DNA of 64,000 bases from Rhodeus uyekii (GCA_037043235.1 JAWRVZ010000027.1:4093501-4157500), one strand, 5' to 3'; numbered from the stretch's first letter, positions 12,155 through 24,822 are shown. Notes: generated from the sequence alone by a model not told the origin. Program-made: numbers and translations.

Positions 12155-12575
12155 CAGTGATCCCTCGTTTATCGCGGTTAATGTGGACCGGAACCCCCCG
12201 CGATAGGTGAAAATCCGCGAAATAGGATTGGCCCCCCTTGGAATTTCCGTATATGAGTATGTAGGTACCAGAATGTTTAAAATATCTATATTTATACTTC
12301 ATATATATATAATTATTATCTCGCGCCAGGAACCAATCACGTGTCTTGTCTGAGTGTCGTGGGTGTGTACAAAGCCTCTGAGAGAGTTTCTTTCTTTGTC
12401 TGGCATTCTGGGAAACCGTTTCTCTCGCATCACGATGAAACAACGCTGCTTTCCGCAATACGGCTGCCGATAATGGCGGTATTTTTGAATTTTTATTTTT
12501 TGATAAATATTTTTGAAAAATCCGCGATGCCCTGAGGCCGCGAAACTTGAACCGCGAAATGGCGAGGGATTACTG
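12155..12575. mobile_element. Tigger-like MITE, TIR CAGTNATCCCTCG, complete (421 bp)
   Basis: TA|CAGTGATCCCTCGTTTATCG lies at the left, and the reverse complement of the right end is CAGTAATCCCTCGCCATTTC. TA duplications are at 12153-12154 and 12576-12577. The interior blocks CAATCACGTG, GTGTGTACAAAGC, TTTGTCTGGCAT and AACAACGCTGC are shared with the copies at 3761 and 49135. No transposase frame is present. Confidence 0.85.
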
Positions 12576-12577
12576 TA

Positions 12578-14023
12578 GTTATATTGTAGTAATATTTCAC
12601 AATATTACTGTTTTACTGTTTTTTGACTAAATAAATGCACCCCAAATACCAACCTTAAACGTTTTATTGGTAGTGTACCTTTAAACTTTAAAAGAGTTGA
12701 CCATTTATAATGAATTAGAGGAGACAAAGATATAAAAAAAGAGTTTTAAGTATTGAAACTTGAGTAAATGTTGAGTAAAATAAAACCTTGATAGACTTAT
12801 GTCAACTACCCATATGCATTCTTTATCATATTTTGCGATTTAGCATCTTGCTAAGACCTAAGAACTCAAGTGTTGCTTCTCCAGTTGAGCTACATGAAAG
12901 TCATAGCATTTTCCTTAATCAAATGATGGGACGGACAAGCTAAATACATTAAGTTCTACTAAAGGACTTTCGATTGAGGGTCAATAGGATTGCTCAGTGG
13001 AAGCAGCTTTATAAATAACATCATTAAATAAAGCTGAACGACATCTCATGATGGCCATGCTAATATGACGTGTATTTTTAGATAAGCCTCAGATGCTTTG
13101 GGAATCTGTGATGTTCTCCTGTCTAATGCTGTTAATGCCAGAGAGAGCGGCAGAGAGAGCGCCTGAATTCTGGCTCGCTTTAGTGCGAGCACCATTAAGA
13201 CCCAATTAGAGAGCCTCCATTGGCTGTTTGAAAGAAACAAAGGGCAAACGGCTGAGCCGCTGCATTTCCACCATCACCAATCAAAACAGGAGGCTGGCAG
13301 CCTGCCATCCCTCCACTCATCTCGTGCTCTCTCTCTTTCTCTTAGGCTGTGCATCCAAAGATTTTGGCAGCCTCTCTTTATCTTCATTTATGTGTTCCAC
13401 CATCTACAAACACATTTAAGGACAAGCACACACATAGACACGCATCAACACAAACACGTTTAAGGACAATCGTGCACATGCACACGCGTAAAACAAATAC
13501 ACTTGCACATGGCTGCCCACCTTGGTGGAAACAAATAAGGATTCATCTAGAACACAAAATAAGTGTGTGCTGTATGGACACTCAACCGAGTCTTAGGTTG
13601 AAGACAGACAGACAGACATAATATATATATATATATATATATACGCAAGTGTTTTTTATGGGGACTTTCCATAGACAATTATTTTTATACTATATAAACT
13701 GTTCTATCACCCTCTACTAAACCTTCCCATCACTTTCTGCATTTTTACTTTTGATTTTTAAGCCGTTTTTCTCATGGTGACCAAAACATTTCCCCACAAG
13801 GATCTTGGATATCACCGGATATATTTGCGGGGACATTTTGTCCTTATAACATAGGACAACACACACATCAGTGATGCATTAAGTTGATTCAAAGTGACAG
13901 TGCAGATATTTATATGGTTACAAAAGATTTCTATTTAATAACTGCAGCCTTGGTATGCATAAGAGACCTTCTTTCAAAAACATAAATATTTTAATGTTTC
14001 CAAACTTTGATAGGTACTGTGTA

Positions 14024-14063
<40 letters not shown>

Positions 14064-14834
14064 GAATGACTTGTACCAGACATATTAATAATGAATAACT
14101 AAATAAATGCCTATAAACCGAAGGCAAATCCCTTTAGTCCTTTTTGTGGAAACCAAGACTGATGTCTGAAACTATTTTTATTAGTTTAAAAAATGAAATA
14201 TAACAAAATTGTGTGCAAACACAACTGTATTTAGCTCTAAAACAGGACTTAGAACTTTCTATCTCTCATGTGTATCTTCTTTCAAAATACCTGGTTTATC
14301 AGGTGTTTGTCTCTTTGGATCAGGCCTGCAGCATCTCTGAAACGTGCTGCCAGATTAACCCTTTGAGACGTGTCTATCACATCTCACTCTGTCAAACCCT
14401 GCCTCCCTCATCGATCCCTAAGGCTATCATTGGACGGATGGAGAGAGAGGCAGGAGAAGAAAGAGATGGACTGATAGAGGATAGAGTTGGATTGTGTCTG
14501 CTCTGAGATTGATCAGATGGTATAACGATAAGACATCAGGATTACAGCTGCTCTCTGAGGTGTGTGTGTGAGAGAGCAGAGGTGCGTTTGCATCACTTTT
14601 TTCTTTCCCATTGGTCTGCTTTGGGTCATTTGACATCAGGACACTTGGAGGTTTGTGCTTAGTCATCAGCTAAACTGAATCAACCAGGCATTACTCAGAA
14701 TTGTGGGTAATATCTGTGCTTCACATAAGAGGGGCATTGTTTTATTAGATAATACATTTACACAACAGCTTACTTGTCTTAAACCTTCCATGCTGTTGAG
14801 GGGTATTTTTAGACTTAAGACAGATTTACTGCAA
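12578..14834 (+). other. Intronic sequence with short AT and GT repeats
   Basis: Contains a GACA run followed by (AT)n at 13603-13643, a CA-rich patch 13410-13510, and a GTGTGTG/(TA)n compound repeat at 14020-14060. No gene was seen. Confidence 0.55.
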
Positions 14835-15424
14835 CTTAAAGGATAGTAAACCAAAACTGAACATTCTGTTGTTATTTACTCACCCTCGTGTGGTTCCAAA
14901 CTTTTGTGACTTTTTTTTGTAGAAGATATTTTTCAGGTGAATAGGGCCTTTTCCGAGTAATGAAAGTGAATGAGGACTGATTTTGTTAAGCTCAAAAAAG
15001 TTACCATAAAAGCACCATAACTCATAGCAAAAGTAACAATGTCTGATTTGTGAATCAAATGTCTTTTTGAATCAGATCTTTACAGCAAACCAGTTTCAAA
15101 AACCAGTCTAAATGATTCACTTGCAAATCCAACTCTCTAGTGCAACCCGCTGACTCAACGACTCAATGTCTCAACTCAGAGATTTTTATGTCACTAGCAA
15201 TGATTTCTGTCTGTTCCTCATAAAACCTATTGTAGGACTTCAGAAAACTTGAAATATAATGCAGACGTTATATGAATCTCGTTTATAATACTTTTATAGT
15301 GCTTTTGCTAGCTTGGCTGCACTAGTCCATGTTCTTAACAAAAAAGAGGTTGTATGAGTTTGGAACAACACGAGGTGAGTAAATGATAAGATAATTGTTA
15401 TTTTTGTGTGAACTATTTCTTTAA
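14835..15424. mobile_element. Palindromic-ended repeat, AAAGGGATAGTTCAC class (Angel-like), long copy
   Basis: It starts TTAAAGGATAGTAAACCAAA, with TTATTTACTCACCCTCGTG just inside. It ends with the inverted counterpart GAGGTGAGTAAATGATAAG and TTTTGTGTGAACTATTTC. The central part (about 15030-15190) contains repeated GAATCA/GATTCA words and is longer than the copy at 10223. Confidence 0.75.
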
Positions 15425-17310
15425 GGTCAGCTTGAAACATCCTCCTAAATTCCAAAAATTGGAAGTTTTAGCTTGGTTGTTGGCAGCAGCACATGGGTTG
15501 ATTTAGGTTTTTAAGGTTCATGCTCTCTGACTGAATTTTGAGGCATCTCCTTCCTGTCCAGCCTGTCAGAGGCATTTCGGCCCCCTTCCATCTCAGCTGT
15601 CATCCCCTCAAGTTCTATGAATAATGAAGATGACAGTCTCAATTTAGCCGAAGAAGCTGTAGTCGCATGGTGTATGTCGTTAACTTGTTAACATCCCCAT
15701 TTCGCTTAATGCGCTGCTTCGAATCTAGAAATTTATAGGAGAGGTGAGATTCCTTCTCGGGTCAGGACACCCGTCTCCTCCCTTTTCCTCCCACCGAAAA
15801 CATTCTGCCTTGTGTAGTCCACCTTGAACCGTTGTTTAGTCATCCTTCCCTCAGTCTGTGCCCCCAAAAAAAGGCTGTAATTTGAGTTAAGAAGGGTAAA
15901 AAGAAGAAATCTACATGAGGCATACTGGAGAACCTCTGATAGATATGCATGGCTGCCACTCGCGGTCGCTGGCTATGGGTGGCTGCCCGTTTTTTTCTGC
16001 AGGTTTCAAATGTGCTTGTTTGGAGATGTATCTGTAAATTTATGTAGCATTTTCTCAAAAAGGAATTCCTTTAAATGCATTAAGAATTGAATTTAGGTTT
16101 TCTTTTTTTATTCCAATTGAGTGTGATTGAATGGAAATATTTGTAATGTAAGAAGTTGGACTTCCATTCCTAGAATGTGATGTTGAATTTCTTTGAATTA
16201 TATTTCAGTAAAGTTACCTGCTCAATATATATGATATTTAAATTCTTTCTGTCTGAATTTTGCACACCCTGATGTACTGGGGCTATGCCATTATCCAGGT
16301 TGGACTCATTCACTCGGTACATGCCATTAGTCGTAGTTTGTCCCCCCGACCTTGTCTTTGCCAGCACTTTTCGAGCTTTGCTAACGCAAGTGGTATTTCC
16401 AGCATCATTGGTTGGCTTGCATTAACCGCCATTACCAGCGTCATTAACTCTGCCAACATAATGTTTCCTCATCTAACTGAGAATAACACCTAGCGGCAAT
16501 AACTGCAAACGGTGAGCAACAAACGTTTTCTCTCTGGAGATGAGTCCTGCTTGTCCCTGAGAGCAGGCCGACTGTAATTACAGTAGGTTCATGATGGTCG
16601 GTGTAACCCAGACGGTCGCTAACCTTAGGGATCCACATGGTCTGTTTGTCCAATCCCCTTCTGTTCATGCTATTTTCAGAGCAAATCTAGGTGTCTCCCA
16701 TGGGGTTAGGGAAGGACATGCTCTTTTGTGTTGTAGGGCACAGCGCTTGTCCACTACAGTGTTCGGGAGCCTGAATATCCTTCCCGCTGCCTAGAACGGG
16801 TCATCCTTGGCAGCAGTGGCACCCCTCGCTGGGTGAAGGATGAGGGGCACCGTTGGGCAGCAATACGGGGCAGTAGGGGTCATGGCCACTTTTGTTTGTA
16901 CTAATGAGCCCAGTCTGTTGGCCAGAACGAGGAGGACGTCTCCTGGGACACTTTATACATTGTGCGGTCGTCTTTGTGTGAGACTATTAGGGATTGTTTT
17001 TGCGTAAGGCATTGTGTGCGACATTCGTAGTTGGCCATGTCCGTGTTAGCAGTTTTTCCATACAAAGGAGTAAAGAGCTGAGAATGATTTTCCCTTAGGT
17101 CCTCAATATTTTTCAACTGTTCTTCTAGCAGCACAAGTACAGGGACTCATCCTGCAATATATCTGTTTGAGTGCGGGCCTCTGGCTGATTCATTAGCACA
17201 GAAAATACAGTATCTGGCCTTTAATGACCCAAAGGAATATTGATATTGCAGAAGATTAAGATGAGTGAAAATGCCATATCGGCCACCGCCATCGCTCTCA
17301 ACTCTCACTC
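15425..17310 (+). other. End of the upstream plexin intron
   Basis: Non-repetitive intronic DNA, moderately GC-rich at 16560-16900. No exon upstream of 17357 was recognised; the large plexin 5' coding exon would show as an open frame of several hundred codons and is absent. Confidence 0.55.
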
Positions 17311-17356
17311 ACTAACTACTTGAATAACTCTGCCTTTTTCTTATCTCTCTCCACAG
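17311..17356 (+). promoter_or_regulatory. plxna1: 3' splice site of the plexin exon (branch point candidate, polypyrimidine tract, AG)
   Basis: ACTAAC at 17311-17316 resembles the vertebrate branch-point consensus and lies about 40 nt before the acceptor. It is followed by a pyrimidine-rich run (roughly 17331-17354) and CAG at 17354-17356. The spacing and composition are those of a strong constitutive acceptor. The branch point choice is inference. Confidence 0.7.
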
Positions 17357-17539
17357 CCTCTGCAGATAGATGACAACTTTTGTGGCCAGGACTTCAACCA
17401 GCCTCTAGGGGGCACCACTACGATCGAAGGGATCCCTTTGTTCTTGGACAAAGATGATGGGATGACGTCAGTGGCGGCATATGATTATCGCGGGCAAACC
17501 GTAGCCTTCACCGGCACCCGTAGTGGCAGAATGAAGAAG
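17357..17539 (+). CDS. plxna1: Plexin-A1-like sema-domain exon (internal exon, 61 codons)
   Basis: This is one internal exon of a class A plexin, the transmembrane semaphorin co-receptor that signals axon repulsion through its cytoplasmic Ras/Rap-GAP domain. The exon is bounded by a pyrimidine-rich tract plus CAG (17355-17356) and by AAG|GTGAGT (donor at 17540). It is open in one frame with phase 0 at both ends. It begins PLQIDDNFCG and ends TGTRSGRMKK. The blocks DDNFCGQDFNQPLGG, IEGIPLF and AAYDYRG are typical of the C-terminal part of the plexin sema beta-propeller; the Cys at exon residue 9 is a conserved extracellular cysteine. From memory of the human paralogues, FCGQDFNQPLGG followed by an acidic DKDDG stretch fits A1; A2 and A4 read FCGLD and A3 reads FCGLVLN. 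The a/b ohnologue cannot be resolved. The large 5' coding exon and all downstream exons (PSI, IPT, transmembrane, GAP) lie outside the window. Confidence 0.85.
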
Positions 17540-17545
17540 GTGAGT
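17540..17545 (+). promoter_or_regulatory. plxna1: 5' splice donor of the plexin exon
   Basis: GTGAGT directly follows the AAG lysine codon that closes the exon. It is a near-perfect U1 match (AAG|GTGAGT) and leaves the reading frame in phase 0, as expected for the next plexin exon, which lies beyond the window. Confidence 0.85.
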
Positions 17546-20279
17546 CACATGCTTCATTTTTGGTTGAGGTAATGCGTTTTGTATGTGTTCAGTTGAGGTC
17601 GGATGTGGATGTCCGTAAAGGTTTTGGGATGATGTCTTTGTGGTTGAAATGGACAATAGAACAGAATAGATTTTTTTGTTGATTTTCATAATATATTTTC
17701 ATCATACTACTCACCTCATTCTACTCAATAGCCATTAAACAGAATTTCTCAGAACATTCTCTGTTACAGTAGTTTTCTGGTAGAGACACTGAATAAAGTA
17801 ATCAAATGTAAAATAACACTGGATACTGTATAAATTAAACTTAGATTAATCCTTATTAAATTTCAAAAGTTAATCAGTCAGAACAGTGAGTGATTTTTAT
17901 TTTTTTCTTTGTCCTTTTTTGGTTGATTGACATTAAAAATACAGACAGCTGTAGAAATATATTAGGATATATTACAAGTGTGTTTTCTTTCTTGACTCAA
18001 TCCATAGTTGACTGTGTTAACTAGCGTACTTGCTGAGGGGGAATTTTTTTTTGACAATTTTCTTGCTGAAGTGCAAGACGACGTGACACTGTGGATGTGT
18101 GCGCGCACTAAACTCCCATCACAGCGCAAAAGTTCCCTTTCGCGTCTTCTTGCGCTTAAATATTTACATTGTCAAGGCCTGTACTTTCGTGACCCGTCAG
18201 CTGTCCCAAGCATAGATCACGTTAGTCCATGTTCTTACAAAATTGCATTGTTAAAATTCATAAAAATGTTACCGGGCACCTGTTGATTGACACTGCTTCA
18301 CATACTCGACAATGCCAATTTTTACCTGCATTTGACGCTTGGCTGATATAATTTTAGGCCCTGTTGGTACAGTATCTTTTGGTTTGTGTTTTACATAATT
18401 ACCCTGGTTAAAAATATAGCTTGGTTTTGTCGCTCTAGAATTTGAAATCTAGCCACATGCACACACACTGCTACACAAACGCGCTTGTGCTGAAGTATGC
18501 AGTAATTCTGTCTCAGTTCTTGTATATGACCCTGGTGTGATGTCTAAACCGCTTGCTGGATATATGTTTCTCGCAGGGGTGGTGAGGGGGGAGGGAATCA
18601 GCGGATGTCGAGTAATATCCCATGATCGGAATCACATTTCTCCTCCACCTAGCTCTTCCTGTAGTGGCCCCAGGTTGGACAGCACTGCCTGTGTCATTAG
18701 ACAGAAATCAATGGCCCGTGTGCAAATACACTGTGTGTGTGTCAAGGTTTAAGTTAAAAAGGTGTATGTACATATGTTGATGGCATGTGTCAGTTAATTG
18801 AGTACTAGTCTTGTGCGTTTCTCTCAGCGACTTCCTGTTCCTGCTTCTTTCATTGCTCGACCACCTCAGCCAATATTTTTCTTCTTTGCCTTAGCCAAAT
18901 ATGTCTGAGCGCTCAAGAGCCGAGCTGTAAGAGATGAACCAGCTCTGGATCTTGGATGTGTGTTTGTGCCAGCGGTGCTGTTTTATTGCTATTCATTTAG
19001 TGCTAAAGTGTGGGTCTGGCCCTAATGAAATGTAAAGCTGTAGTCTATTGACGTGGGCTCATTGTAATTCCTCTAGTCTTTCAGTTGCTGCGAGGCCTTA
19101 TTGATTCATCTGTATGAATATATAATCAGGGGCCTAAATCTTAGTGGCTGCAGACAGCTGTGTGAGTGTATATGTGTGTGTGTTAATGTTTGTGAGGCAA
19201 AGACCCATGATGGTCTGTTAGACTGTGACATGGAAAATCATTTGATTCAGTTTTAGTGATGTTTTCAAGTTTTTCCTTTTATGTTTTCAATCACTTTTTT
19301 TAATTCTACAAATCTGTCATTATAAATCAATAGCCAGGTTTTCATCCAAGGATTGTTTTTTTTTGTTTTTTTTTTTTGCAAAAATTTAGTATAAAATAAT
19401 GACAGATATAGATAAAAATTTCTTAAATGTTGAAATAATCCTTTTTTGTTTATCTATAGCACGTTAATTCTATATCCGTTCTTCAAATGTCACAAAAATT
19501 ACTTTAGTAGCATTCTTTTGTCACTTACATTTTTTTTTGTAAAAAAAATTTAAATAATTTTTTGTCACTTTTATTTAAAAGTAGCTTACACAGCCTTGTA
19601 TAGTTACAGTAGATCTGTCTTAAACCATTTATACGGTTTTCTTTATGTGGAAAATGAAATACTACGAAAATGTATTTCAGTTATGACGTTTTTTCCCATT
19701 TGATTTAGTCTAGTTAGTTTTTAGTTAGATTTTCAGTGAAAATGTAAGAGCAATTTGCAAGAGCAAATTTTTTCCGCTTGGGGGAGTGATTCGCATACAG
19801 CTTTCCCTGCGCATGAAATCCCTCATATGGCAGCAAACCAATGAGAAATTGCGATAATGATGACGATACATTACAACAGAGTGTTGTGAATCTGTTGTGA
19901 ATTCGCTTACCCGAAGCCCTCCGTAACTGGCAGATTTGAACAAAATTACCGTCGTTTGGCAAATAAATACATGACGGAGAGTTACATATGTATTGTCAAA
20001 ATTTTATCAGGTAAGATTTATAGTATATCTCAAACAAGGGAATTTGTAGTAATTTATATTGTTAAAAGTAAATCACAGAATCCATGAATGGCTTGGGTAT
20101 GCAGAGCATTCACATCTTAAATGAACCGCATGCACTTGATGTATATAATATTCATATATTTTAAATTGTATATAAAATTGTGATACTATAATTTCTATCT
20201 GTTAATTTATTTGGTAATTACGTATTTTTGTCATTTTGTGTTATATTTTTTTATTTGATGTTCTGTTGATGGGCCTCAT
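17546..20279 (+). other. Start of the downstream plexin intron
   Basis: Mostly unique intronic DNA. 18050-18250 is CpG-richer than its flanks and 19740-19940 has mixed high-complexity sequence; both look like old transposon fragments, but no ends could be found. T-rich runs are at 19349-19378. Confidence 0.45.
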
Positions 20280-20512
20280 GGTAAAAAGGACCGGCAGGAA
20301 ATGACTGGAACCCCCAATCACTCCCTGGGTGCTACAGCAAAAAGGCTGCTCACTGCTCTGGGTGTGTGTGTCACGGTTTGCAGTGTGTGTGTGTGTGTTC
20401 ACTACTCGCTACTCCTAATGTGTGTGCACTAACTTTGATGGGTTAAATGCAGAGGACAATTTCCAATTATGGTTTACCATACTTGGCCTTCACATGTCAC
20501 TTAACTTTAATT
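20280..20512. mobile_element. SINE-like interspersed repeat (TGGGTTAAATGCAGAG type)
   Basis: Contains the blocks ACCCCCAATCACTCCCTGGG, GCTGCTCACTGCTCTGGGTG, GATGGGTTAAATGCAGAGGA and TTACCATACTTGGCCTTCAC, which I recognise from memory as a repeat found in many teleost genomes. A (GT)n patch (20381-20398) lies inside. The ends and family name are not resolved. Confidence 0.6.
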
Positions 20513-22300
20513 TTGTAATGTTGCAAGTTAATACATTTTTTTGATTATGTGTTTATGAGATGTATCATGTGACCCTGCTAAGAAATGTGACCCCGGTAAG
20601 GCCAGTACACACTGGAGGTCAATGTCAAAGATATTATTGTAGCCACTGTTGGGGTTCCTGTGTGTAAAAAAAAAAAAAATCCTCTATGCATAAATATGTC
20701 GGCCTTCTTGACCCGAACCCTCCAGCCTCCAGCCTCAGCTTAAGTGACTCTAAATGGAAGACAACGACTAATAAAATGGGTTAAAAATGCATTGGATTAG
20801 ACTATTAGTTCACAAACTGAGTCATAACTATCTGAATCAGAACTCTGTATATTTGAATGTGACGGCAGAGTTAATGTGCTAGCTGGCATGTGGTCAGTTC
20901 CTGGTGTGTCTTTTTAGCCCTGAACTTGTGACTTGTGGCGGCTGCCAATTAAGGTGCTTGTGAATAACCAGTCATTCATGTTCAAGTAATGTCCACCTCC
21001 CCTCCTCTGTGTCTGATCCGCAGGTCCTAGGGAAGATCTCCCTTGGAGAATCTAAATGCTGGTGGAGGGCTACAGGTCACTTATCATTTAGCACGTTAGC
21101 GTGGCTAATTAGCATGTTAGCGCAGCCACACGTGTACCCCCTCCACTGCTGAAATGTCACTTTAATTAAGAAGCATGATCTGATTTGAGCTAATTTGCCG
21201 AGCGAATGGTAATTACAGATAACATTTGGAAGCAATGAGCAAGAAGGAAGGCTTGTGGGGTAGGTAGGGGGGTGCGTTGTCGCGGCAGGAAGTGATTTCT
21301 CCTTGTGGAAATCTCGACTGATTGAGAACGATTAATGATTGACAACATCTTGTAGTCCTCTGCGGGAACGTCGGAAGTCGTGATTGGTGGCAGTGATTAG
21401 AGAACATGCTGCAAATAACAGAATGAAACCGAAGAAGTTTCTTGCATGGTCAGTCGCTCCGAGCAGCATTATGAACGCCTGTGAGGGACAAATATGGAGA
21501 AGACTGACTTCAGCATGTCGTAGCTGTGGTTTTTCTTCTGTTGACTTTTCTTAGCATCTAATATTCTCATTGTCAAGCTGAAGCTGAATCTGTACCAGTA
21601 CAGATAGCTGCTCACTTAGCTCTCTTTCTCCCACAATAAATGTCACATCCATATCCAGATTGTTTCTGTCTCAATCTGTGTATATTCATTGTTCGTCTCC
21701 CTAGACAAGTAGAGATCATCTTTATCATTTTGCTATAATGTCAGTTTCTGTCAGTCACTTTTTCCTGACTGAATCCTAAAACCTATATGACATTATTTTT
21801 TATTTATAAAAATGTAATATTAATATTTTATAGTCTTTTTTTCATTTTTATTAAATGTATTATTAGTTCTATCTATCTACTCTAGCTTTGTACTAAATCT
21901 AAAAACCTAGTGCGCTGCCTACTAAGATGGCATTTTTAAGACTAGGATAATTTTATTCCATGTAATTTATTTTTAGCGGATATGCAAGTTTAAGTAATTG
22001 TCTTGAAAAATGCCAAGTGCTGAAAAATAGTCCTATTATGCTTTTTCATTTTTTCAACTTTAGTTAAGCTGCAATGTTGCTGTTTGACCATAAGAAAGAT
22101 CTGCAAGGTTACAAAGCAAATAATTAATTAATTATTAATTAAAGTCCACTTCAAAGAGAGATATTTTATTTAAAAGAACCCACTTTCTAGGAATCACAAT
22201 GAACACCTTGTTTGGAATTCAACATGTTTTTTTTACCGATCTTATGAAATTACAATATTAAATAATTCCCACGCACAGAAAATGCGAAAAAAAAAAACTG
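20513..22300 (+). other. Intronic sequence; 21000-21480 of high complexity
   Basis: 20990-21480 has high complexity, no recognised repeat, and clustered TAAT/ATTA words (for example GGCTAATTAGCATG and GGTAATTACAG), with GCACGTTAGCGTGG and GCATGTTAGCGCAG as a near-repeat at 21092-21126. It could be a conserved non-coding element; this is inference only. Confidence 0.35.
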
Positions 22301-22316
22301 GGGACAAGGCCTGGTT

Positions 22317-22634
22317 GTGCTGCATTGGAGAAGACGGTGTTGTTGCTGTCACAGAGACACTGTTTTGTACCTCATTTCCAAAACTCATTTGTTTGACCTT
22401 CCTAGGGATGACGAACTTAGAGGGTTCAAATTAATCTTAAACACTGTTCCTGGGAATTATAACCCCACCGTGTATCTGTGTGCTGCACAATTTTTGGAGA
22501 ACAGCTTTCAGAAACTAAGAGAGTACAATGCAAGCTATGCACAAAAGCTTACCCTGAAATGGAGCCGTTCCCACTTTGTTGGGACAGTTGGATGTTGGTG
22601 GATCACAACTTGTAAGTATGTCTTATTATTTTAG
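22317..22634 (+). pseudogene. Decayed THAP-like zinc-finger coding relic, probably transposon-derived
   Basis: This open frame of about 105 codons starts only at GTG. It contains CCCCHRD near residue 8, then HLFDLPRDDELRGF, NTVPGNYNP, and YLCAAQFLENSFQKL, then YNASYAQKL. The order Cys cluster, F-x-x-P, C-x2-[H], F-x-x-x-x-F resembles the THAP C2CH finger found in P-element-like and other fish transposon proteins. The histidine expected in C-x2-H is Gln here, and no canonical AVPTIF-like box follows, so it would not bind zinc normally. There is no clear element boundary. The assignment is from pattern memory only. Confidence 0.35.
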
Positions 22635-24719
22635 AAATGTTTTCTAGTAACAGTTCTATTTATAATTTTATTGACTTGCTATGGTGTTAAAGCTGTCTCC
22701 GTTCGCCTGCTAACTAATATTACAGTATTGATGTAGTGTTTACTGTAGCTTTTGTAAGCTCTCCATTTTGTAAGACTGTTCACTGCCCCTTGGGAAAATT
22801 AACCATGGTTTTGTGATCAGTTATTGTGTGTATTACCATAGTTTTCCAACAAGTATCATGATTAAAATGTGAATAACTTCGTATCTAAAATGTATAAGAA
22901 AATTGTGAAAAAACATACCTCTCTGAAACGTCCTGGTATTGGTTTGAAATTGACGCCATCCTTCATATTCACATCTGCGTAGTGCTTGCTTTTATAGTAA
23001 GGGGCGTGACATTTCCTAAAGCGGCGCCAACGACAACACACTTGGCCAACTAACCAATCGCAGCAATCAAACCAATTATTTTCAGAAGGTAGGGATAAAG
23101 CAGAATTAAATGTTGTTTTCGAATCAGTCTCCGGAGAGAGATGCTGTATTAATGTCAAATATGTGGAAAAATAATTTTTTGGTTTTTGAATTTTGAATTT
23201 TTTTTGTTTTGTTTTCAAGCATGAAAGCATATTTTAGTACACCTCAACAACAAAATCAAGGGCATGATATGACCACCTTAAAAGTTGACCATTTTCACTC
23301 ATTTTTGTGTGCTAGGTATTTTTATGCTTGTGACAGTGTTGTTATCAGCTTAGCAACATGGACTTTAACAGTGCACTTTAAGTGAGAGGGGCTATATATG
23401 TCACATCTGGAGTTATATAGTTTCAAATTCATGTCTCCTTAGAAGGCAGCTGCACATCTAGGGAGAAGATGGCAAGGCAGCTTGCTAAGCAATGTATTCT
23501 ATGTGGCCATTTTAAGCACTGGCAGATGGGTTTGATTGAAAGAGCCCCTGGCTATGAAACTCATTGGACATCTGTGAGGAAAGCACACTTTCAACCAGGT
23601 GCTCACAGGTTTTTTTTCCCCTCCCCAAAGTCCTGACTTTGCTCAGAAGTGCCCTTGAGTAGCTCTTAACCTATGAGTCCAGGGGGAAAATGTGGGTCTA
23701 AAATTAGCCTGTAATGGATTGTATATAAACCTATTCGAGCTATTGCGAAATGAAACAAATGCCAATAAGCTATCATCATATGAGCAAAGGACGCTGTGTT
23801 AGCATAAAAGTTTATACACCTTCCAAACAGCTTGCGTTTATGTGCTTTGTGTCTTCGTAAACCGAACGACTGTAATGTCGGGTATTCTCTCATTTTCTGC
23901 CTCATTTGTTTAATGCTGTTATGAGGTGGCCCGTGTTTCTTTGACAGCTGTGGATATCCAGCTTGCAGACACGACTCCATCCCGCAGCAATGGACACTGT
24001 CAAGTGGAACAGAGGGTCACTGATGTGTGCCGGACGCTTGTGCTCTCCAGCAGACCTATAGACTGTGTGTGAGCGTGTACGATTGTTACCAGATGCCAAC
24101 AGAGGATGTGACCAGATACATTCCTAGGATGCTGCATGCCAGGTTTTTGCCACAGCTGTGTCCAGCGCAACTGTGCACAACCTCACCTGATGCCAGGGAA
24201 GGACAGCTGCCCTCCCAACGGCATCTGCGGCCACCCCTGACGTCATCCCCGTTGTCTGACAACTGCGGACACGCCTCCATCCTCCACCCGCAGTGAAGGG
24301 CCAAAACAGCTGCTCGCCTCCATTCCTCTCTTTGGTGCCATCTGTCCGTTCATCACAACAGACACGGCACTCTCTGTGGTCAGTCACACGCATTAACACT
24401 GAACTCTCGATCCCTGCAGTTTGCCCTCATGCGATTGCCACTCTTGTAGGGGCCGTATACCCATTGTGTCCCGCTAGAACATTTGCAGAGCATTCGTTAA
24501 TGATGCTGAAGATGGTTCGAGCTGGACAGGTGATGGATGAAAAGATGAAGATTGTTCAGATAGTATGCAGACAAATTTTAATTTGTAACACTTCACTTGA
24601 ATTAATAATTGTTAGTGTTGTTTGCTATGGTACTATTAGCCTAACTATTTTGTACAGGTAATCACCACTTTAACGAACATATTAATAATTCACAATTTAT
24701 GATTACATTTTATGTTTCA
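22635..24719 (+). other. Intronic sequence, possible old transposon remnants then unique DNA
   Basis: 22890-23240 contains CpG-rich pieces (AAAGCGGCGCCAACGACAAC) that may belong to the same decayed element as the THAP-like relic. From 23400 onward the sequence is unique. 23960-24500 is relatively GC-rich with no exon. Confidence 0.4.
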
Positions 24720-24822
24720 TTTACATTTTACGCTTTTATCCAAAGCGACTTACATTCAAGGTACACATGGATGTTCTAATCAGTTCTTGCTTTTCCTGGG
24801 AATTGAACCCATAACCTTTATG
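24720..24822 (-). mobile_element. Truncated tRNA-derived SINE (tail and B box only)
   Basis: Minus-strand copy of the SINE at 5461-5612. The plus strand shows CGCTTTTATCCAAAGCGACT, then GTTCTTGCTTTTCCTGGGAA and TTGAACCCATAACC (B-box complement with one change). The A-box end is missing. Confidence 0.75.

Noticed and set aside
12841..12905. SINE fragment around CTCCAGTTGAGCTACATG
   Set aside because: Only a short A-box-like match; no B box or tail.
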